DNA of 64,000 nucleotides from Streptomyces sp. CB00455 (lineage in GTDB: Bacteria; Actinomycetota; Actinomycetes; Streptomycetales; Streptomycetaceae): contig NZ_LIVQ01000007.1 in assembly GCF_001905445.1 (NCBI RefSeq), forward strand, positions 184,766-248,765, read 5' to 3'. The position numbers and the translations under genes are program-made. Shown piece by piece: positions 7,712 through 17,168 of the stretch (the stretch's first letter is position 1; each line of letters begins with the position of its first letter). The notes under the pieces are model-generated. The model had not been told where the DNA came from and searched no databases. It was given only the letters and a program-made list of their open reading frames with translations.

Positions 7712-8902
7712 TCAGGCGTCCCAGGTGACGGGAAGGCTCTTCACCCCGTAGATGTCGGCGGTTTCCGGGCGCAGGGCCACCTCTTCGGCCGGTACGGCGA
7801 GGCGCAGCGTGGGGAAGCGGTCGATCAGTGCGGACAGCGCGAGCCGCATCTCGATGCGGGCCAGTTGGTGGCCCAGGCACAGGTGGATGCCGTGACCGAA
7901 GGCCAGGTGGCCGCCGTCTTGGCGGTGGAGGTCGAGTACGTGGGGATCGGTGAAGCGCTCGGTGTCGTGGTTGGCGGTGTGGTAGGAGAGGACGACGGTC
8001 GTGCCGGCCTTGATGGTCTGGCCGCCGACCTCGACGTCTACCAGGGCGGTCCTCATGAACGACTTGGCGACGCTCAGATACCGCAGCAGCTCCTCCACGG
8101 CCCCGTCGATCAGCGCGGGGTCGGCCCGCAGCGCGGCCAGTTGCGCGGGGTTCTGCAACAGGGCGAAGGTGCCCAGGGACAGCATGTTCGCGGTGGTGTC
8201 GAAACCGGCTGCCAGCAGGATCAGGCTGATCCCCTTCAGCTCCTCATCGGTCAGGTCGCTGTCGGTGAGTTCGCTGAGGACGTCGTCGGTGGGGTTCGCG
8301 CGCTTGGCGGCGACCAGTTGCGCGAGGTAGTCCTGGGTCGCGGTGTAGGCCGCGATCAGGTCCTCGTCGCTCGTTTCCCCGTTCATGAACATGTCGATCT
8401 GTTCCTGGAAGGATTCCCGGTCCTGATACGGGACTCCCAGCAGCTCGCAGATGACCATGGTGGGGATGGGCTTGGCGAATGCGCTCACCAGGTCGGCCGA
8501 CGGTCCGGCCTGCTCCATGGCGTCCAGGCAGTCGGCGGTGATCTGCTCGATGCGTTCGGTCAGCAGTCGCATGCGCCGGGCGGTGAATTTGCCGACCAGG
8601 GGTTTGCGGTAGCGCGAGTGCTGGGGCTCGTCCATGAGGAGGAACTCGCCGGGCGGCGCCGGAGGGAGCTTGAAGTCGACCACGTTCAGGAGCTCTTTGC
8701 GCGAGCTGAACCGCGAGTCGGCCAGGACCGATCTGACCAGGTCGTATCCGGTGATCAGCCAACCGTCGATGCCACCGGGGTGGATGTAGCGGCTGATGGG
8801 GCCGTGACGGCGGGCCTCGGTCAGTTCTGCCGGAGGGTCGAACGGACAGCCGGGCTGACGCGCCGTGGGCGGTGTCGTGACGGTGTGCAGGGATCCGCTC
8901 AT
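7712..8902 (-). CDS. Cytochrome P450 (bacterial CYP105/107-like)
   Basis: 396-aa soluble haem monooxygenase. Visible landmarks in order: I-helix AAGFDTTANM (oxygen activation), K-helix EELLRYL (ExxR), and the haem loop FGHGIHLCLGHQLAR with the axial cysteine; the N-terminus has the actinobacterial CPFDPPAEL pattern and the protein has no membrane anchor. Length is normal for the family. The ATG at 8902 is preferred over that at 8914 because GAGGAAAG lies 4-6 bases before it. No ferredoxin or reductase gene is adjacent, so electrons must come from partners elsewhere. The substrate is unknown; no biosynthetic cluster surrounds it. Confidence 0.93.
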   Translation of the reverse strand: MSGSLHTVTTPPTARQPGCPFDPPAELTEARRHGPISRYIHPGGIDGWLITGYDLVRSVLADSRFSSRKELLNVVDFKLPPAPPGEFLLMDEPQHSRYRKPLVGKFTARRMRLLTERIEQITADCLDAMEQAGPSADLVSAFAKPIPTMVICELLGVPYQDRESFQEQIDMFMNGETSDEDLIAAYTATQDYLAQLVAAKRANPTDDVLSELTDSDLTDEELKGISLILLAAGFDTTANMLSLGTFALLQNPAQLAALRADPALIDGAVEELLRYLSVAKSFMRTALVDVEVGGQTIKAGTTVVLSYHTANHDTERFTDPHVLDLHRQDGGHLAFGHGIHLCLGHQLARIEMRLALSALIDRFPTLRLAVPAEEVALRPETADIYGVKSLPVTWDA

Positions 8903-9035
8903 GACTTTCCTCATTTCGCGATATTACGCGTTCGGCTTTGGTTGAAAGCTACGTTGCGTTCGAGATGTCGTCAATCCATTGAATGTTGTCGATGCTGGTC
9001 AAGCCCCGCAAATTGATGCAATGGGCTGAGGCCGA

Positions 9036-9551
9036 ATGCAATGGTCCATTGCAATGAATGGAAGTGAAAGCAAAACTGCCCGCACGGTGGGCTGGAGAAC
9101 GACCGTGACCCCGGACCGATCAGAAGCCCGCTTCGGCGACCGGGGTACCTGCGACAGGACAGGTGCCGAAGATGGCTACGGGGATGGCGGCCGCCGAGCG
9201 GCAGGCGGGCGCGGATTCACGGACGTGGCCGACCCGTTGGATCCGGCCGACGGTCTGCCTCTGCTCGCCGAGGCGGAGTCCCGCCGTGCCACCGAGTGGG
9301 AGTCCGTCCTGCTCGTCGGGGACGCGACGACGATCGCGGCGGCGCGACGCTGGCACGAGACGATCTGGACCGTCGAGCTCCTCGTACGGGAAGCACCGGG
9401 CGATGCCGAAACGTGGACCAGGGCCCACCGACTGGTGAGTGCCGCGCGGGATGCCCTCTACGAGAGTGCGCGGCGTGATCTCGGAATCGAAGGGGCTCCG
9501 CCGCCATCGGGGCAGTGGCCACGGCAGTGGCGGGCTGAGCTCTCGGGGTGA
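9036..9551 (+). CDS. Hypothetical protein
   Basis: 171 aa, no recognised domain. The first ~55 residues are polar and compositionally loose; from about 60 (DVADPLDPADGLPLLAEAE) the protein becomes helical, with a conserved-looking core VGDATTIAAARRWHETIWTVELLVRE and a tail ARDALYESARRDLGI. The helical half looks like genuine actinomycete coding sequence, so the true start may lie further downstream than the one given. It is divergent from the P450 gene. No function can be inferred. Confidence 0.5.
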   Translation: MQWSIAMNGSESKTARTVGWRTTVTPDRSEARFGDRGTCDRTGAEDGYGDGGRRAAGGRGFTDVADPLDPADGLPLLAEAESRRATEWESVLLVGDATTIAAARRWHETIWTVELLVREAPGDAETWTRAHRLVSAARDALYESARRDLGIEGAPPPSGQWPRQWRAELSG

Positions 9552-9868
9552 GTCTGCGGGGCGGACGGTACGAGGATGCGGGTGTCCGGCGCACCCACAG
9601 GCCGCCCACGCAGACTGCTCGTCAATGTCGGCAGCCATGGGCGCGCCGTCGAGCTCGCCGGGGAACTGACGGCCGCCCGCGGGGCGGTCGGCAAGCCGGT
9701 CCACACGAGTGGCGCCGAGGCCGTCCCGACGTCAGGCAACGCCCCCGTCTTGCCCATGCTCCGTTCCTGCGCCAATGCGGAAGCCCCGCTGCCTCCACAT
9801 GCCCGAGGCTCCCGCACCGGCCGCCCTTTAACGCGCCATGGTCCGCCTCACCCGCCCGGAAAACAGGG
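9552..9868. other. Intergenic region without a supported gene
   Basis: Short overlapping frames exist, including one from an ATG at 9576, but none shows a domain or good composition. No structured element was seen. Confidence 0.3.
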
Positions 9869-10429
9869 TCAGCGGTAGGTCTGGTGGCACAGCGACGTGA
9901 TGGCGGGGCTGGTGACGCCGTCGGCCACCCGGCACAGTTCCTTCATGTCCTTCATGTCCTTCATGTGCCAGGGTCCCGTGGGCCGGGCCCGGCGGTGCGG
10001 CGCCGGGGTCTTCGGCCGCGCCTTCGCCTTGGCCTTCGGTCGTGCTGTGGGGTGTGTGGTCCGCTTCACTGCGGTGGCCCCGCGGGGCCGCGCCGTTCCT
10101 GGTCCGGCCGTCGGGCGGAGCGCGGGTCCGGTGTGCCGCGCCCTCCCGGTGTTTTCGCGGTCCGCTTCGGCCGGCTTGTGGGGGCCGGGCGCACGGTCCT
10201 GCTCGGGAGCCTGACCGGCCGGGGCGGTGGAGGATGACGCGGGCAGGGGAGAGAGCGGCAGTGCCACCTCGGTTCCGGGCCGTAGGGGCCGGGAGGCGGC
10301 CGGGATCTTGTGGTCGGCCGCCACCGCCGCGCGGGCGCCGGCGGGCGGGAGCGAGGTGGGGTGGACGGTGACGCATCCGGAGGCGGCGAGGAGGGCGGCG
10401 AGGAGCAGGGGCAGAGACCAGCGGCGCAT
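9869..10429 (-). CDS. Putative lipoprotein with basic Pro/Ala-rich linker
   Basis: 186-aa exported protein. Residues 1-19 form a signal peptide ending in a lipobox (AASGC). The middle is a long Pro/Ala/Lys-rich linker (KAKAKARPKTPAP). The C-terminal ~35 residues are compact: a threefold MKD repeat (WHMKDMKDMKELC), encoded by a tandem 9-bp repeat around 9940-9967, then ADGVTSPAITSLCHQTYR with two cysteines. The C-terminal motif suggests a small disulfide-closed domain on a wall-spanning linker; function unknown. The ATG at 10429 was chosen because it starts the signal peptide. Confidence 0.6.
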   Translation of the reverse strand: MRRWSLPLLLAALLAASGCVTVHPTSLPPAGARAAVAADHKIPAASRPLRPGTEVALPLSPLPASSSTAPAGQAPEQDRAPGPHKPAEADRENTGRARHTGPALRPTAGPGTARPRGATAVKRTTHPTARPKAKAKARPKTPAPHRRARPTGPWHMKDMKDMKELCRVADGVTSPAITSLCHQTYR

Positions 10430-10734
10430 GCCGCCACCCTGCCGCACCGAGGCCCTCCCGCTCGCCAGACGGCCCCGGCCGGCCCCTCGGATGGATGACG
10501 CGCCAGGCGTCTGCCGGGTCATCCCTGTCCGGCCCGTGGACCCGGGAAGAGCGGACGATGGAGCGCCGGCGCTCCGGCGACGTGGTGCCGATCGACTTCG
10601 ACGACCCGCTGATCGCCGAGGCGGTTCGTCAGCTCAGCGCACGGGCGAGGACTTCAAGGATCTGGACGGCCGACCCTCCGGCGACTTCTTCCACGGCCCG
10701 CGCCCGCAGGGGGAAGCGAGCACCTTGGGTCTGG
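10430..10734. other. Intergenic region with a possible coding relic
   Basis: An ATG at 10558 opens MERRRSGDVVPIDFDDPLIAEAV-like sequence that looks protein-coding for about 35 codons and then loses character, possibly through a frameshift. No family is recognised and no intact gene is supported. Confidence 0.25.
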
Positions 10735-12360
10735 TCATGGCTCGGTCGAGCGGGGCTGGGTCGTGGGGATGCGATGGGTGAAGAACAGGGCGATGAGTGC
10801 GGCGAAGGCGAGGATGGCGAGTGCGGCACGCAGTCCGTCGAGTCGCGCGGCCGCGTTCGCGTCCAGTGCGTCCTGCGTCAGCTTTTCGCTGGTGCCCGCT
10901 TCGTCGAGGGCGCTCTGCAGCTGGGCGTCGGAGAGGAACGGCACGCCGCTTTGGAGTTCGGCGGCCGACTGGCTCTTCACACTGGCGGGGACCGCCGGAT
11001 TTTGCTCCACGCTCGCCAGGAAGGACGACGTGAGGGAGGCGATCAGGATCGATCCGGCGAGTGCGGTACCGATCGAGGCCCCGAGGTTGTTGACGGCGTT
11101 CTGGATACCGCCGACCTCCGCGCTCTTTTCCTCCGCCACCGCGGAGACGGTGACCGATCCCAGCTGCGAGGCAAGTGCGCCCATCCCGAACCCGATCAGC
11201 AGCATGGGGACCGTGACCACTTCCGCTCCGGCGTCCGCGTCGAGCGCGGCCATCAGGATCACCGCACCGACGAGCAGCGCGGTGATCCCGATCCGTACCA
11301 CTCGTCGCGGCGAGACGTCCGGGAGGAGGCGCGGAATGAGGACGGCGGCGGCGAGCAGGGTCACCGAGAGCGGGAGGAGGCGGGCGCCGGTGGCGAGCGC
11401 GGACAGGCCCAGGGCGACGGAGAGGTAGAGGGGGACGACGAAGAAGACGCCCATCTGGACGAGGTATTGGAAGAAGAACATCGTCAGCCCGCCGGTCAGC
11501 TGCTTGTTCTGCAGCATGGCGGGGTCGAGGAGGGGCTCCTTGTGCTGCCGGACGAGGCGAACCTCCCACCGGAGGAACAGCCACGTGAGCCCGATGCCCA
11601 GGAGCATCAGCCACACGGTCAGGGAGATCCCGAGCAGCGCGGGTGCATCGGGCTTGGGCTGGAACCAGCCCCACTCGTCCGAGCGGAGCACACCGTAGAC
11701 GAAGCTCCCGAGCCCGAGGGCCGAGAGCACGGTACCGATGAGGTCGATACGCGACCGTTCCTCGCTGACCGCATCGGTGATCGGACGGGCGAGCACGAGG
11801 ATGCCCAGTACGACGAGGACCTCCCCGGCAAACACCCATCGCCAGGAGAAGTACGTGGTTGCGAGACCACCGATGAGAGGCCCGACCGCGATGGCCACCG
11901 CGCCGGCCGCGGCGACCAGCCCGTAGGCGGCGGGACGGCGCTCCGGGGGGAAGTTGCCCGCCACCAGTGCCACGATCGCCGGCAGGATCAGCGCGGCCCC
12001 GATCCCCTCCAGGAACGCCCAGCCGATCAGCAGCACGGGCAGGTTCGGGGCGAGAGCGGTGGTCAGGGAGCCGCAACCGTAGACGACGCAGCCGATCATG
12101 AACGCGCGCTTGCGGCCGATCAATGCCCCGACCTTGCCGCCGGGGATCATGAACATCGCCATCACCAGGGTGTAGGCCGTGATGGCTCCCTGGATTCCGG
12201 CGACCGTCGTGCCGACGTCCTCGGCCACCGTGGCGATCGAGACGTTCATGACAGAGCTGTCGAGCGCCATCAGGAACTGGCCGGCCGCCAGTGCCAGCAG
12301 GACGAGTCGCGCCTTCGCAGATCCTTCGGCAGTGCCTGTTCCCGGTGCCATGGCGGGCAT
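10735..12360 (-). CDS. MFS drug efflux transporter, DHA2 (EmrB/QacA) family
   Basis: 541-aa membrane protein with about 14 predicted transmembrane helices, the number typical of DHA2 proton-antiport efflux pumps. TM1 carries QFLMALDSSVMNVSIATV (motif D1 of this family); the TM2-3 loop has GGKVGALIGRKRAFMIG (motif A), and TM5 has the antiporter-type motif region AVGPLIGGLATTYFSWRWVF. The C-terminus ends with a large extracytoplasmic loop and a last helix. The frame extends upstream to 12561 with non-hydrophobic Arg-rich sequence; the ATG at 12360 (or 12351) directly precedes the transporter. No regulator is adjacent. Substrates are not predictable. Confidence 0.88.
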   Translation of the reverse strand: MPAMAPGTGTAEGSAKARLVLLALAAGQFLMALDSSVMNVSIATVAEDVGTTVAGIQGAITAYTLVMAMFMIPGGKVGALIGRKRAFMIGCVVYGCGSLTTALAPNLPVLLIGWAFLEGIGAALILPAIVALVAGNFPPERRPAAYGLVAAAGAVAIAVGPLIGGLATTYFSWRWVFAGEVLVVLGILVLARPITDAVSEERSRIDLIGTVLSALGLGSFVYGVLRSDEWGWFQPKPDAPALLGISLTVWLMLLGIGLTWLFLRWEVRLVRQHKEPLLDPAMLQNKQLTGGLTMFFFQYLVQMGVFFVVPLYLSVALGLSALATGARLLPLSVTLLAAAVLIPRLLPDVSPRRVVRIGITALLVGAVILMAALDADAGAEVVTVPMLLIGFGMGALASQLGSVTVSAVAEEKSAEVGGIQNAVNNLGASIGTALAGSILIASLTSSFLASVEQNPAVPASVKSQSAAELQSGVPFLSDAQLQSALDEAGTSEKLTQDALDANAAARLDGLRAALAILAFAALIALFFTHRIPTTQPRSTEP

Positions 12361-12896
12361 CGTCCCAGCCGCCCGGGGCGGCGGACGCACGACCCGCCGG
12401 GCGCGGCGGTCAACCAGTACGACGGAGGTGTCGGCTCGCACGCGCCCCGCCGGCGCATCCAGGACCGCCGCCTCCTGCATCGAGTCGTGCAGCAACCCGC
12501 CGCAGAGCCACACCCCCGAGAACGAGTCCCAGACGGTCAACGACCGTCCGTCATCCGACATCGCACCACAACCGGTCCACCACCCGGCGGAACGGGGCCG
12601 GCCCTGACCCCGTCACGGCGCGGGGGAGCACGGCACTTCGCATCAAGGGGCCGGTCTGCGCGCCTTCGCTTCGCCTTACGTCGCCCGGGCTGCCCCTCGG
12701 GAATCGATGACCGGCTCAATGCTCCATTACGCCCGGACTGATCCCTGTCCTGCTGGATCAGATCGTGGTCGGTTGAGTCGGCAAGCCGTTCGGCGGTGAG
12801 GGACCTCAAGGGGAGGGTCAACTCGCGCTCGCCGGGTCTCGGAGGCACGGTCGAGGACCGGATGCTGCGCCGGCAGCTTGCAGACCGCGCCTCCGG
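12361..12896. other. Intergenic region without a supported gene
   Basis: Upstream region of the efflux pump. Long open frames on both strands are GC-driven and show no domain. No operator-like dyad was recognised. Confidence 0.3.
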
Positions 12897-13001
12897 CCGG
12901 GCGACCTGCAGGATCATGCAGGTGGTGGTCGCGTGGGCGATGAGTTTGCCCTGTTCGTCGAGGACCTTGCTTTCGGCGGTGGCGGGACGGGTGCGGGCCG
13001 G
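12897..13001 (-). pseudogene. C-terminal fragment of a hotdog-fold (PaaI-type) thioesterase
   Basis: On the minus strand about 35 codons read RPATAESKVLDEQGKLIAHATTTCMIL, the characteristic last beta strands of PaaI/YdiI-type acyl-CoA thioesterases (usual wording: G-x-x-x-ATAES-x-x-x-D-x-x-G-x-LVAHATTTCLIL). The upstream catalytic half is absent, so this is a decayed remnant. Confidence 0.55.
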
Positions 13002-13125
13002 CGTGGATGACGCTGCCGGTAGCGAGGCCGACTGGAGCGTTCGCCCCGCCGACGCGGACCGTCTCCTGCCGTCCAAGGTCGAAAAATGGGTGCGGGTCGC
13101 TGGCCCGAGACTGTTTCCTCACCTC

Positions 13126-13647
13126 ATGCACACGACCAGACTGGTGCGTCTGCGGCCTTGGGCGGACAACGACCTCTGGCTGCTCAGGCGCCGCAATACC
13201 CCGGAGATGACGACCCACCTCGGCGGACCCGAACCGGACACTGCCCTCCTCGCCCGCCACCGTCGGTGGACGGCTATGAGCGCGAACGCTCCGCACCAGG
13301 GCCGGGTGTTCCGCGTGGAATCCCCGACGGGGGAAACCGTGGGTACGGTCTCTTTCACACCCAAGGAGCATGAGGGAGAGTCGATCTTTGAGGTGGGCTG
13401 GGGCGTCCTGCCCGAATACCAACGCCAAGGCTGGGCGACGGTCTCCGTCCGAGCCCTCCTTGCCCACCTGGCTGCCCTCCCTTCGGCGCACCGTCGCACG
13501 GCGATTGACGCTTTTCCCCGTGTGACAAAAACGGCCTCGAACGCGGTCTGCCGTGCGATGGGCTTCACCCTCCTCGCCGAACTGGTGCACGAATACCCCC
13601 CAGGCCAACACCACCCCAGCAACCACTGGCGCTTCACCCTCCCGTGA
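13126..13647 (+). CDS. GNAT-family N-acetyltransferase
   Basis: 173-aa protein of the RimJ/RimL-like GNAT group. It starts TTRLVRLRPWADNDLWLL, has the acceptor-side strand GTVSFTP, and the acetyl-CoA-binding motif A region VGWGVLPEYQRQGWATVSVRALLAHL (Q/R-x-x-G-x-A type, with RQGWA), then the late motif ASNAVCRAMGFTLLAELVHEY. It probably acetylates an amino group of a small molecule or protein; the substrate is unknown. Start at the ATG at 13126. It stands alone on its strand. Confidence 0.8.
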   Translation: MHTTRLVRLRPWADNDLWLLRRRNTPEMTTHLGGPEPDTALLARHRRWTAMSANAPHQGRVFRVESPTGETVGTVSFTPKEHEGESIFEVGWGVLPEYQRQGWATVSVRALLAHLAALPSAHRRTAIDAFPRVTKTASNAVCRAMGFTLLAELVHEYPPGQHHPSNHWRFTLP

Positions 13648-14163
13648 AACCCGGCAGCGACGTCGGTCGGCTTGTCCCGCTTCTCGCTCCGAGCGAGACG
13701 GTGAGGGCTGCGGCGGTAGAAACCCCCTTCTCCGGACACCGAAAATGAGTGAGTGACGCAGAGGGAAGAACGGAGGGGCCGAGCGCCATCAGGTTCGCCC
13801 GGGCGAGCACGGTCTGCGCGAGGACGACTTCCACGCGCTCGCCGACTTCGCCGGATCTACGGACACGCCACGAGCCACCGACTGAGCAGGCGCCCGGCCT
13901 TCGGGCAGCTCCGGGCTCGAATCCGCGATCATCGCGGGACAGGCCCCAGGATTTGGCAGGAACCTCGACGCGTGGTCAGACACCAGCAGGCCGCACGGCA
14001 TCGCGGAGGTGGTCGACAGTCCCCGATGGGGAGCAGAACCGGCTCGTCGTCCATGCGCCGGCCTGACGATGATGTGCCGGGAGCATGCCCAGCCGGTGGA
14101 GTACAGGGGCCATCGGGGTAACGGTGCCGGGGCGGCCGGAGGCCGAGACGACCGTCGCGGAAA
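13648..14163. other. Intergenic region without a supported gene
   Basis: Open frames here look like GC-driven noise. A short stretch near 13810-13885 (EHGLREDDFHALADFAG, ending in a stop) may be a coding scrap, but no family is recognised. Confidence 0.3.
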
Positions 14164-14194
14164 GGAACCCCAGCCGACGAACGGCTGGGGTTCC
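14164..14194 (-). terminator. Terminator of the GH10-GH62 gene
   Basis: GGAACCCCAGCC (14164-14175) pairs perfectly with GGCTGGGGTTCC (14183-14194) around a 7-base loop, 107 bp beyond the stop codon of the minus-strand xylanase gene. Confidence 0.75.
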
Positions 14195-14300
14195 TCGAAG
14201 TGGTGGGTACCGGTCAGCAGACGGAGGCGCCGGTGCCGCACACCGCTCGCCTCCGCGCCGGCAGGCCGCCCCCGATCGCGATCACCGCGGACCGGGCAGG

Positions 14301-16664
14301 TCAGCGCTGCAGGGTGAGGACACCCGGCCGGTACGGCAGTTGGTCGTAGGGGCCGCCCGCGGTGGGGGACTTGCCCTGGTAGAGGAACTGCAGGTTGCAG
14401 GGGTCGATGGTCATGGTCTGGTCGGGGTTGCTGCGGACCAGGTCACCGTGGCTGATGTCGTTGGTCCACGTGGCACCGCTGTTGGCCTTGCCCGCGAAGG
14501 GGTTGCTTTCGCTGGCGGCCTGCGGGGTCCACGAACCGCTCAGGCTGGAGGCCGTGAACGAGCGGAAGTAGCGCTGCTCATTGGCACCCCGAGCCTCAAC
14601 GATCATGAGGTACTGGTTCTGGCCCTGGACCTTGTACACCTGCGGCGCCTCGAACAGGTTCTTCACCGTGTCGCTCATGACCGTCGTGTACGCCGAGCCG
14701 AAGTTGCCCGGGAAGTTCCCGATCGGCATGCTCGCCCGGTAGATGCTGCCGTTGTCACCGGCGAAGAACAGGTACATGTTCTGGTCGTCGGCGATCAGGG
14801 TCTGGTCGATCGGTGCGGCGCCCGGGATGCTGCCGGTGAACAGCGGCTGCGGCGCGGACCAGCCGTTGGGGTTGGCGGGGTCGCTCGACGTGCGGTAGAT
14901 GAAGGGCCACGCACCCCACTGGTACGCCAGCACCCAGATCTTCTTGGGCGCGAAGTAGAACAGCGTGGGCGCCACCGCGGGCTGGCTCATCCCGGTCTGG
15001 CCGGCCGACGCCATGTCCGGCCAGTTCGCGAAGGGGCTGAACATCATCGAGCCGTACGACGATCCCGACACGTTCGACCCGTAGACCAGGTGCTTGCCGT
15101 TGTACACCACGCTGGTGAAGTCCTTCAGCGAGCCCCACCCGTTCGCCGGCTGCGCCAACGCACCTGTCGACGTCCACTTGTACGTGGACGGAAGCGCACA
15201 CGTGCCGCCCGTCGGCGCGGGCGTCGTCGGGGTCGGCGTCCCGGACGGGCCGGTCCACTTCTGGTTGGTGCCGGACCAGCAGGAGTACAGCTGGATCTTG
15301 GTGCGGTTGGCGGTGGCCGCGCCGACGGCGTCGAGGCACAGCCCGGACCGGACACCGGCGATCGTGCCGTCGGTGTTGATGTTCCACTGCTGGCCGGCGC
15401 CGCCGTTGCAGTCCTCGATGACCACCGCGGCGCCGTTGCCGGTGCCCTTGGACACGCCGTCCAGGCACTTGTTGCCGTAGATCATCAGCTGCTTGCCGGA
15501 GGTGTAGGTCCAGCGCTGGTTGGCCTGTCCGTTGCAGTCCCACAGCTGCGCCTGGGTGCCGTTGGCCCTGGTGGAGCCGTTGATGTCGATACAACGACCG
15601 GAGGGGACGCCCTTGATCGCCCCGGTACCCGTCCCGCCGGTGGTCCCGGGGGCGGCCTTGAGGGCGTTCACGACGGCGGTGTAGGCGGCCTTGGGGTTGC
15701 CGTTGTTGTCGAACAGCAGGGGGCTTTCGCCGCTGCGCCAGGAGTCGCTGTCACGGATGCCCCATACCGTGATGCCGGTGCACCGGGCCACGGAAAGGCA
15801 GGCCTTGACCGTGTTGGCGTAGTGGGTGGGCGAAGCCTGGGCGATGTCCAGCTCGGTGATCTGGACGTCAACGCCCAGGGCGGCGAAATTGGACAAGGTG
15901 GTCTGGAAGCTGGCCGGCGGGCCCCCGGGGCCGAAGTGGCTCTGGAACCCGACGCAGTCGATCGGCACGCCGCGGGACTTGAAGTCCTTGACCATGCTGT
16001 AGACGCCCTGGGTCTTGGCGTCCGACCAGTTCTCGATGTTGTAGTCGTTGTAGCAGAGCTTGGCCGAGGAGTCGGCCGCCCGGGCGGTGCGGAACGCTTC
16101 CTCGATGAAGCCGTTGCCCAGCACGTTCTGGAACACGGAGCTGCGGTGCTGCGAAGAGCCGTCGGCGAACGCCTCGTTGACCACGTCCCAGGCGTAGACC
16201 TTGCCCTTGTAGTGGGTCATCTCGGTGGTGATGTGATGGTTCATCACGCTGCGCAGCGTGTTGGCGTCGCCGATGGAGCTGACCCAGGACGGGAGCTGCG
16301 AGTGCCACACCGTGGTGTGGCCGCGCATGCGCTGGCCGTGTGCCATGGCACGGTTGACGATCTGGTCGGCGGGGCCGAAGTTGAAATTGCCGCGGGACGG
16401 TTCGATGGCGTCCCACTTCATCTCGTTCTCCGGGGTGATCATGTTGAACTCCCGGTCCGCGATCGCGGCGTACTTCGGGTCGCCGAGCCTGCCGGAGGCC
16501 ACAGCGGTGCCGAAGTACCTGCCCGAAGGGGCCGCCTGCGTACCGAGGTTCGCGGCTCCGGCGGAGCTGGGGAGGAGCGTCACGACGCCGGCCACCAGCG
16601 CCGCGGCCGACAGCCCTATCGTCAGTGTCCGGCGACGCCGGCCGAGCCGGTGCAGGCCCTTCAT
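14301..16664 (-). CDS. Trimodular secreted endo-xylanase / alpha-L-arabinofuranosidase (GH10-CBM13-GH62)
   Basis: 787-aa extracellular enzyme. A signal peptide with a GRRRRTLTIG twin-arginine-like start ends near residue 38 (AGAANL). Residues about 40-340 are a GH10 endo-beta-1,4-xylanase: HTTVWHSQLPSW, acid/base Glu164 in WDVVNEAF, nucleophile Glu271 in ITELDIA. Residues about 349-475 are a ricin-type CBM13 with three QxW-type repeats. A TPTPTTPAPT linker leads to a GH62 arabinofuranosidase (about 490-787) with candidate base Asp515 (KDFTSVVYNG) and acid Glu672 (LFEAPQVY). One chain can thus cut the xylan backbone and remove arabinose side chains. AGGAGAATC precedes the ATG. It is convergent with nothing and lies next to the AbfB-tipped sigma factor, a possible regulator (inference). 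Confidence 0.95.
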   Translation of the reverse strand: MKGLHRLGRRRRTLTIGLSAAALVAGVVTLLPSSAGAANLGTQAAPSGRYFGTAVASGRLGDPKYAAIADREFNMITPENEMKWDAIEPSRGNFNFGPADQIVNRAMAHGQRMRGHTTVWHSQLPSWVSSIGDANTLRSVMNHHITTEMTHYKGKVYAWDVVNEAFADGSSQHRSSVFQNVLGNGFIEEAFRTARAADSSAKLCYNDYNIENWSDAKTQGVYSMVKDFKSRGVPIDCVGFQSHFGPGGPPASFQTTLSNFAALGVDVQITELDIAQASPTHYANTVKACLSVARCTGITVWGIRDSDSWRSGESPLLFDNNGNPKAAYTAVVNALKAAPGTTGGTGTGAIKGVPSGRCIDINGSTRANGTQAQLWDCNGQANQRWTYTSGKQLMIYGNKCLDGVSKGTGNGAAVVIEDCNGGAGQQWNINTDGTIAGVRSGLCLDAVGAATANRTKIQLYSCWSGTNQKWTGPSGTPTPTTPAPTGGTCALPSTYKWTSTGALAQPANGWGSLKDFTSVVYNGKHLVYGSNVSGSSYGSMMFSPFANWPDMASAGQTGMSQPAVAPTLFYFAPKKIWVLAYQWGAWPFIYRTSSDPANPNGWSAPQPLFTGSIPGAAPIDQTLIADDQNMYLFFAGDNGSIYRASMPIGNFPGNFGSAYTTVMSDTVKNLFEAPQVYKVQGQNQYLMIVEARGANEQRYFRSFTASSLSGSWTPQAASESNPFAGKANSGATWTNDISHGDLVRSNPDQTMTIDPCNLQFLYQGKSPTAGGPYDQLPYRPGVLTLQR

Positions 16665-17168
16665 GATTCTCCTAGGTGGTCGCGGGTCACCCTGGGTGCC
16701 GAGATCGTGCGCGCACCGGCCGGTGCGGCCTGGTCCGCCGCGGAGTGGGTGCGGTGCAGGACGTGGCGCCGTTCCTGCCTACCGGTCGCCCGGGGTTCGT
16801 GAGTGGGTCGCGTCATGGGAAGGGCTTTCTTCAGGAGATACGTCAACGGAGCAAGTCGGGGAACCTCCCACGCCGGCCCGTCATGGTGAGCGGCGGGAAG
16901 AGCACCCCATGCAATGGAGGCCTCCGCACTCGCGGTCTCGTAACGAAAAAAGTCGCGCCGCCCCGACGATTGCGCAGTGATGCATCTCGCCGGCAAAAAG
17001 TGTTACGCCAGGCCCCGCGGTCTGGTCGTCCCTGTGGAAGGGCGCGCCGCACTGGCCATCAGTGAAGGTCCCTTCAATGGGACCCGTGGCGGTCGCGGTC
17101 GCGCTGATCAGTCTTCAGTTCGCGGCGCACGGTCACCGGCTGTCACTGCGCGACGCGGTCCGACATGC
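16665..17168. other. Promoter region of the GH10-GH62 gene and 3' end of the sigma gene
   Basis: No gene is supported. CGTAAC (16939-16944) followed by an A tract, and a T/A-rich AAAAAGTGTTACG whose GTTACG is at 17002-17007, form a widely spaced inverted repeat that could be a looped operator. GGTCCC (17067-17072) pairs with GGGACC (17079-17084), a weak terminator candidate behind the sigma gene. Confidence 0.35.

Noticed and set aside
9576..9878. 100-codon plus frame from ATG 9576
   Set aside because: Reasonable first 35 residues, but the rest is Pro/Ala/Arg-rich and overlaps the 3' end of the neighbouring lipoprotein gene; not supported.
10495..12741. Very long plus-strand open frame antisense to the DHA2 transporter
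   Set aside because: Gln/Asp/Gly/Arg-rich with no domain; a high-GC shadow of a clearly recognisable transporter.
14085..16802. 905-codon plus-strand open frame across the xylanase gene
   Set aside because: Antisense shadow; the minus strand encodes GH10, CBM13 and GH62 with intact catalytic residues.
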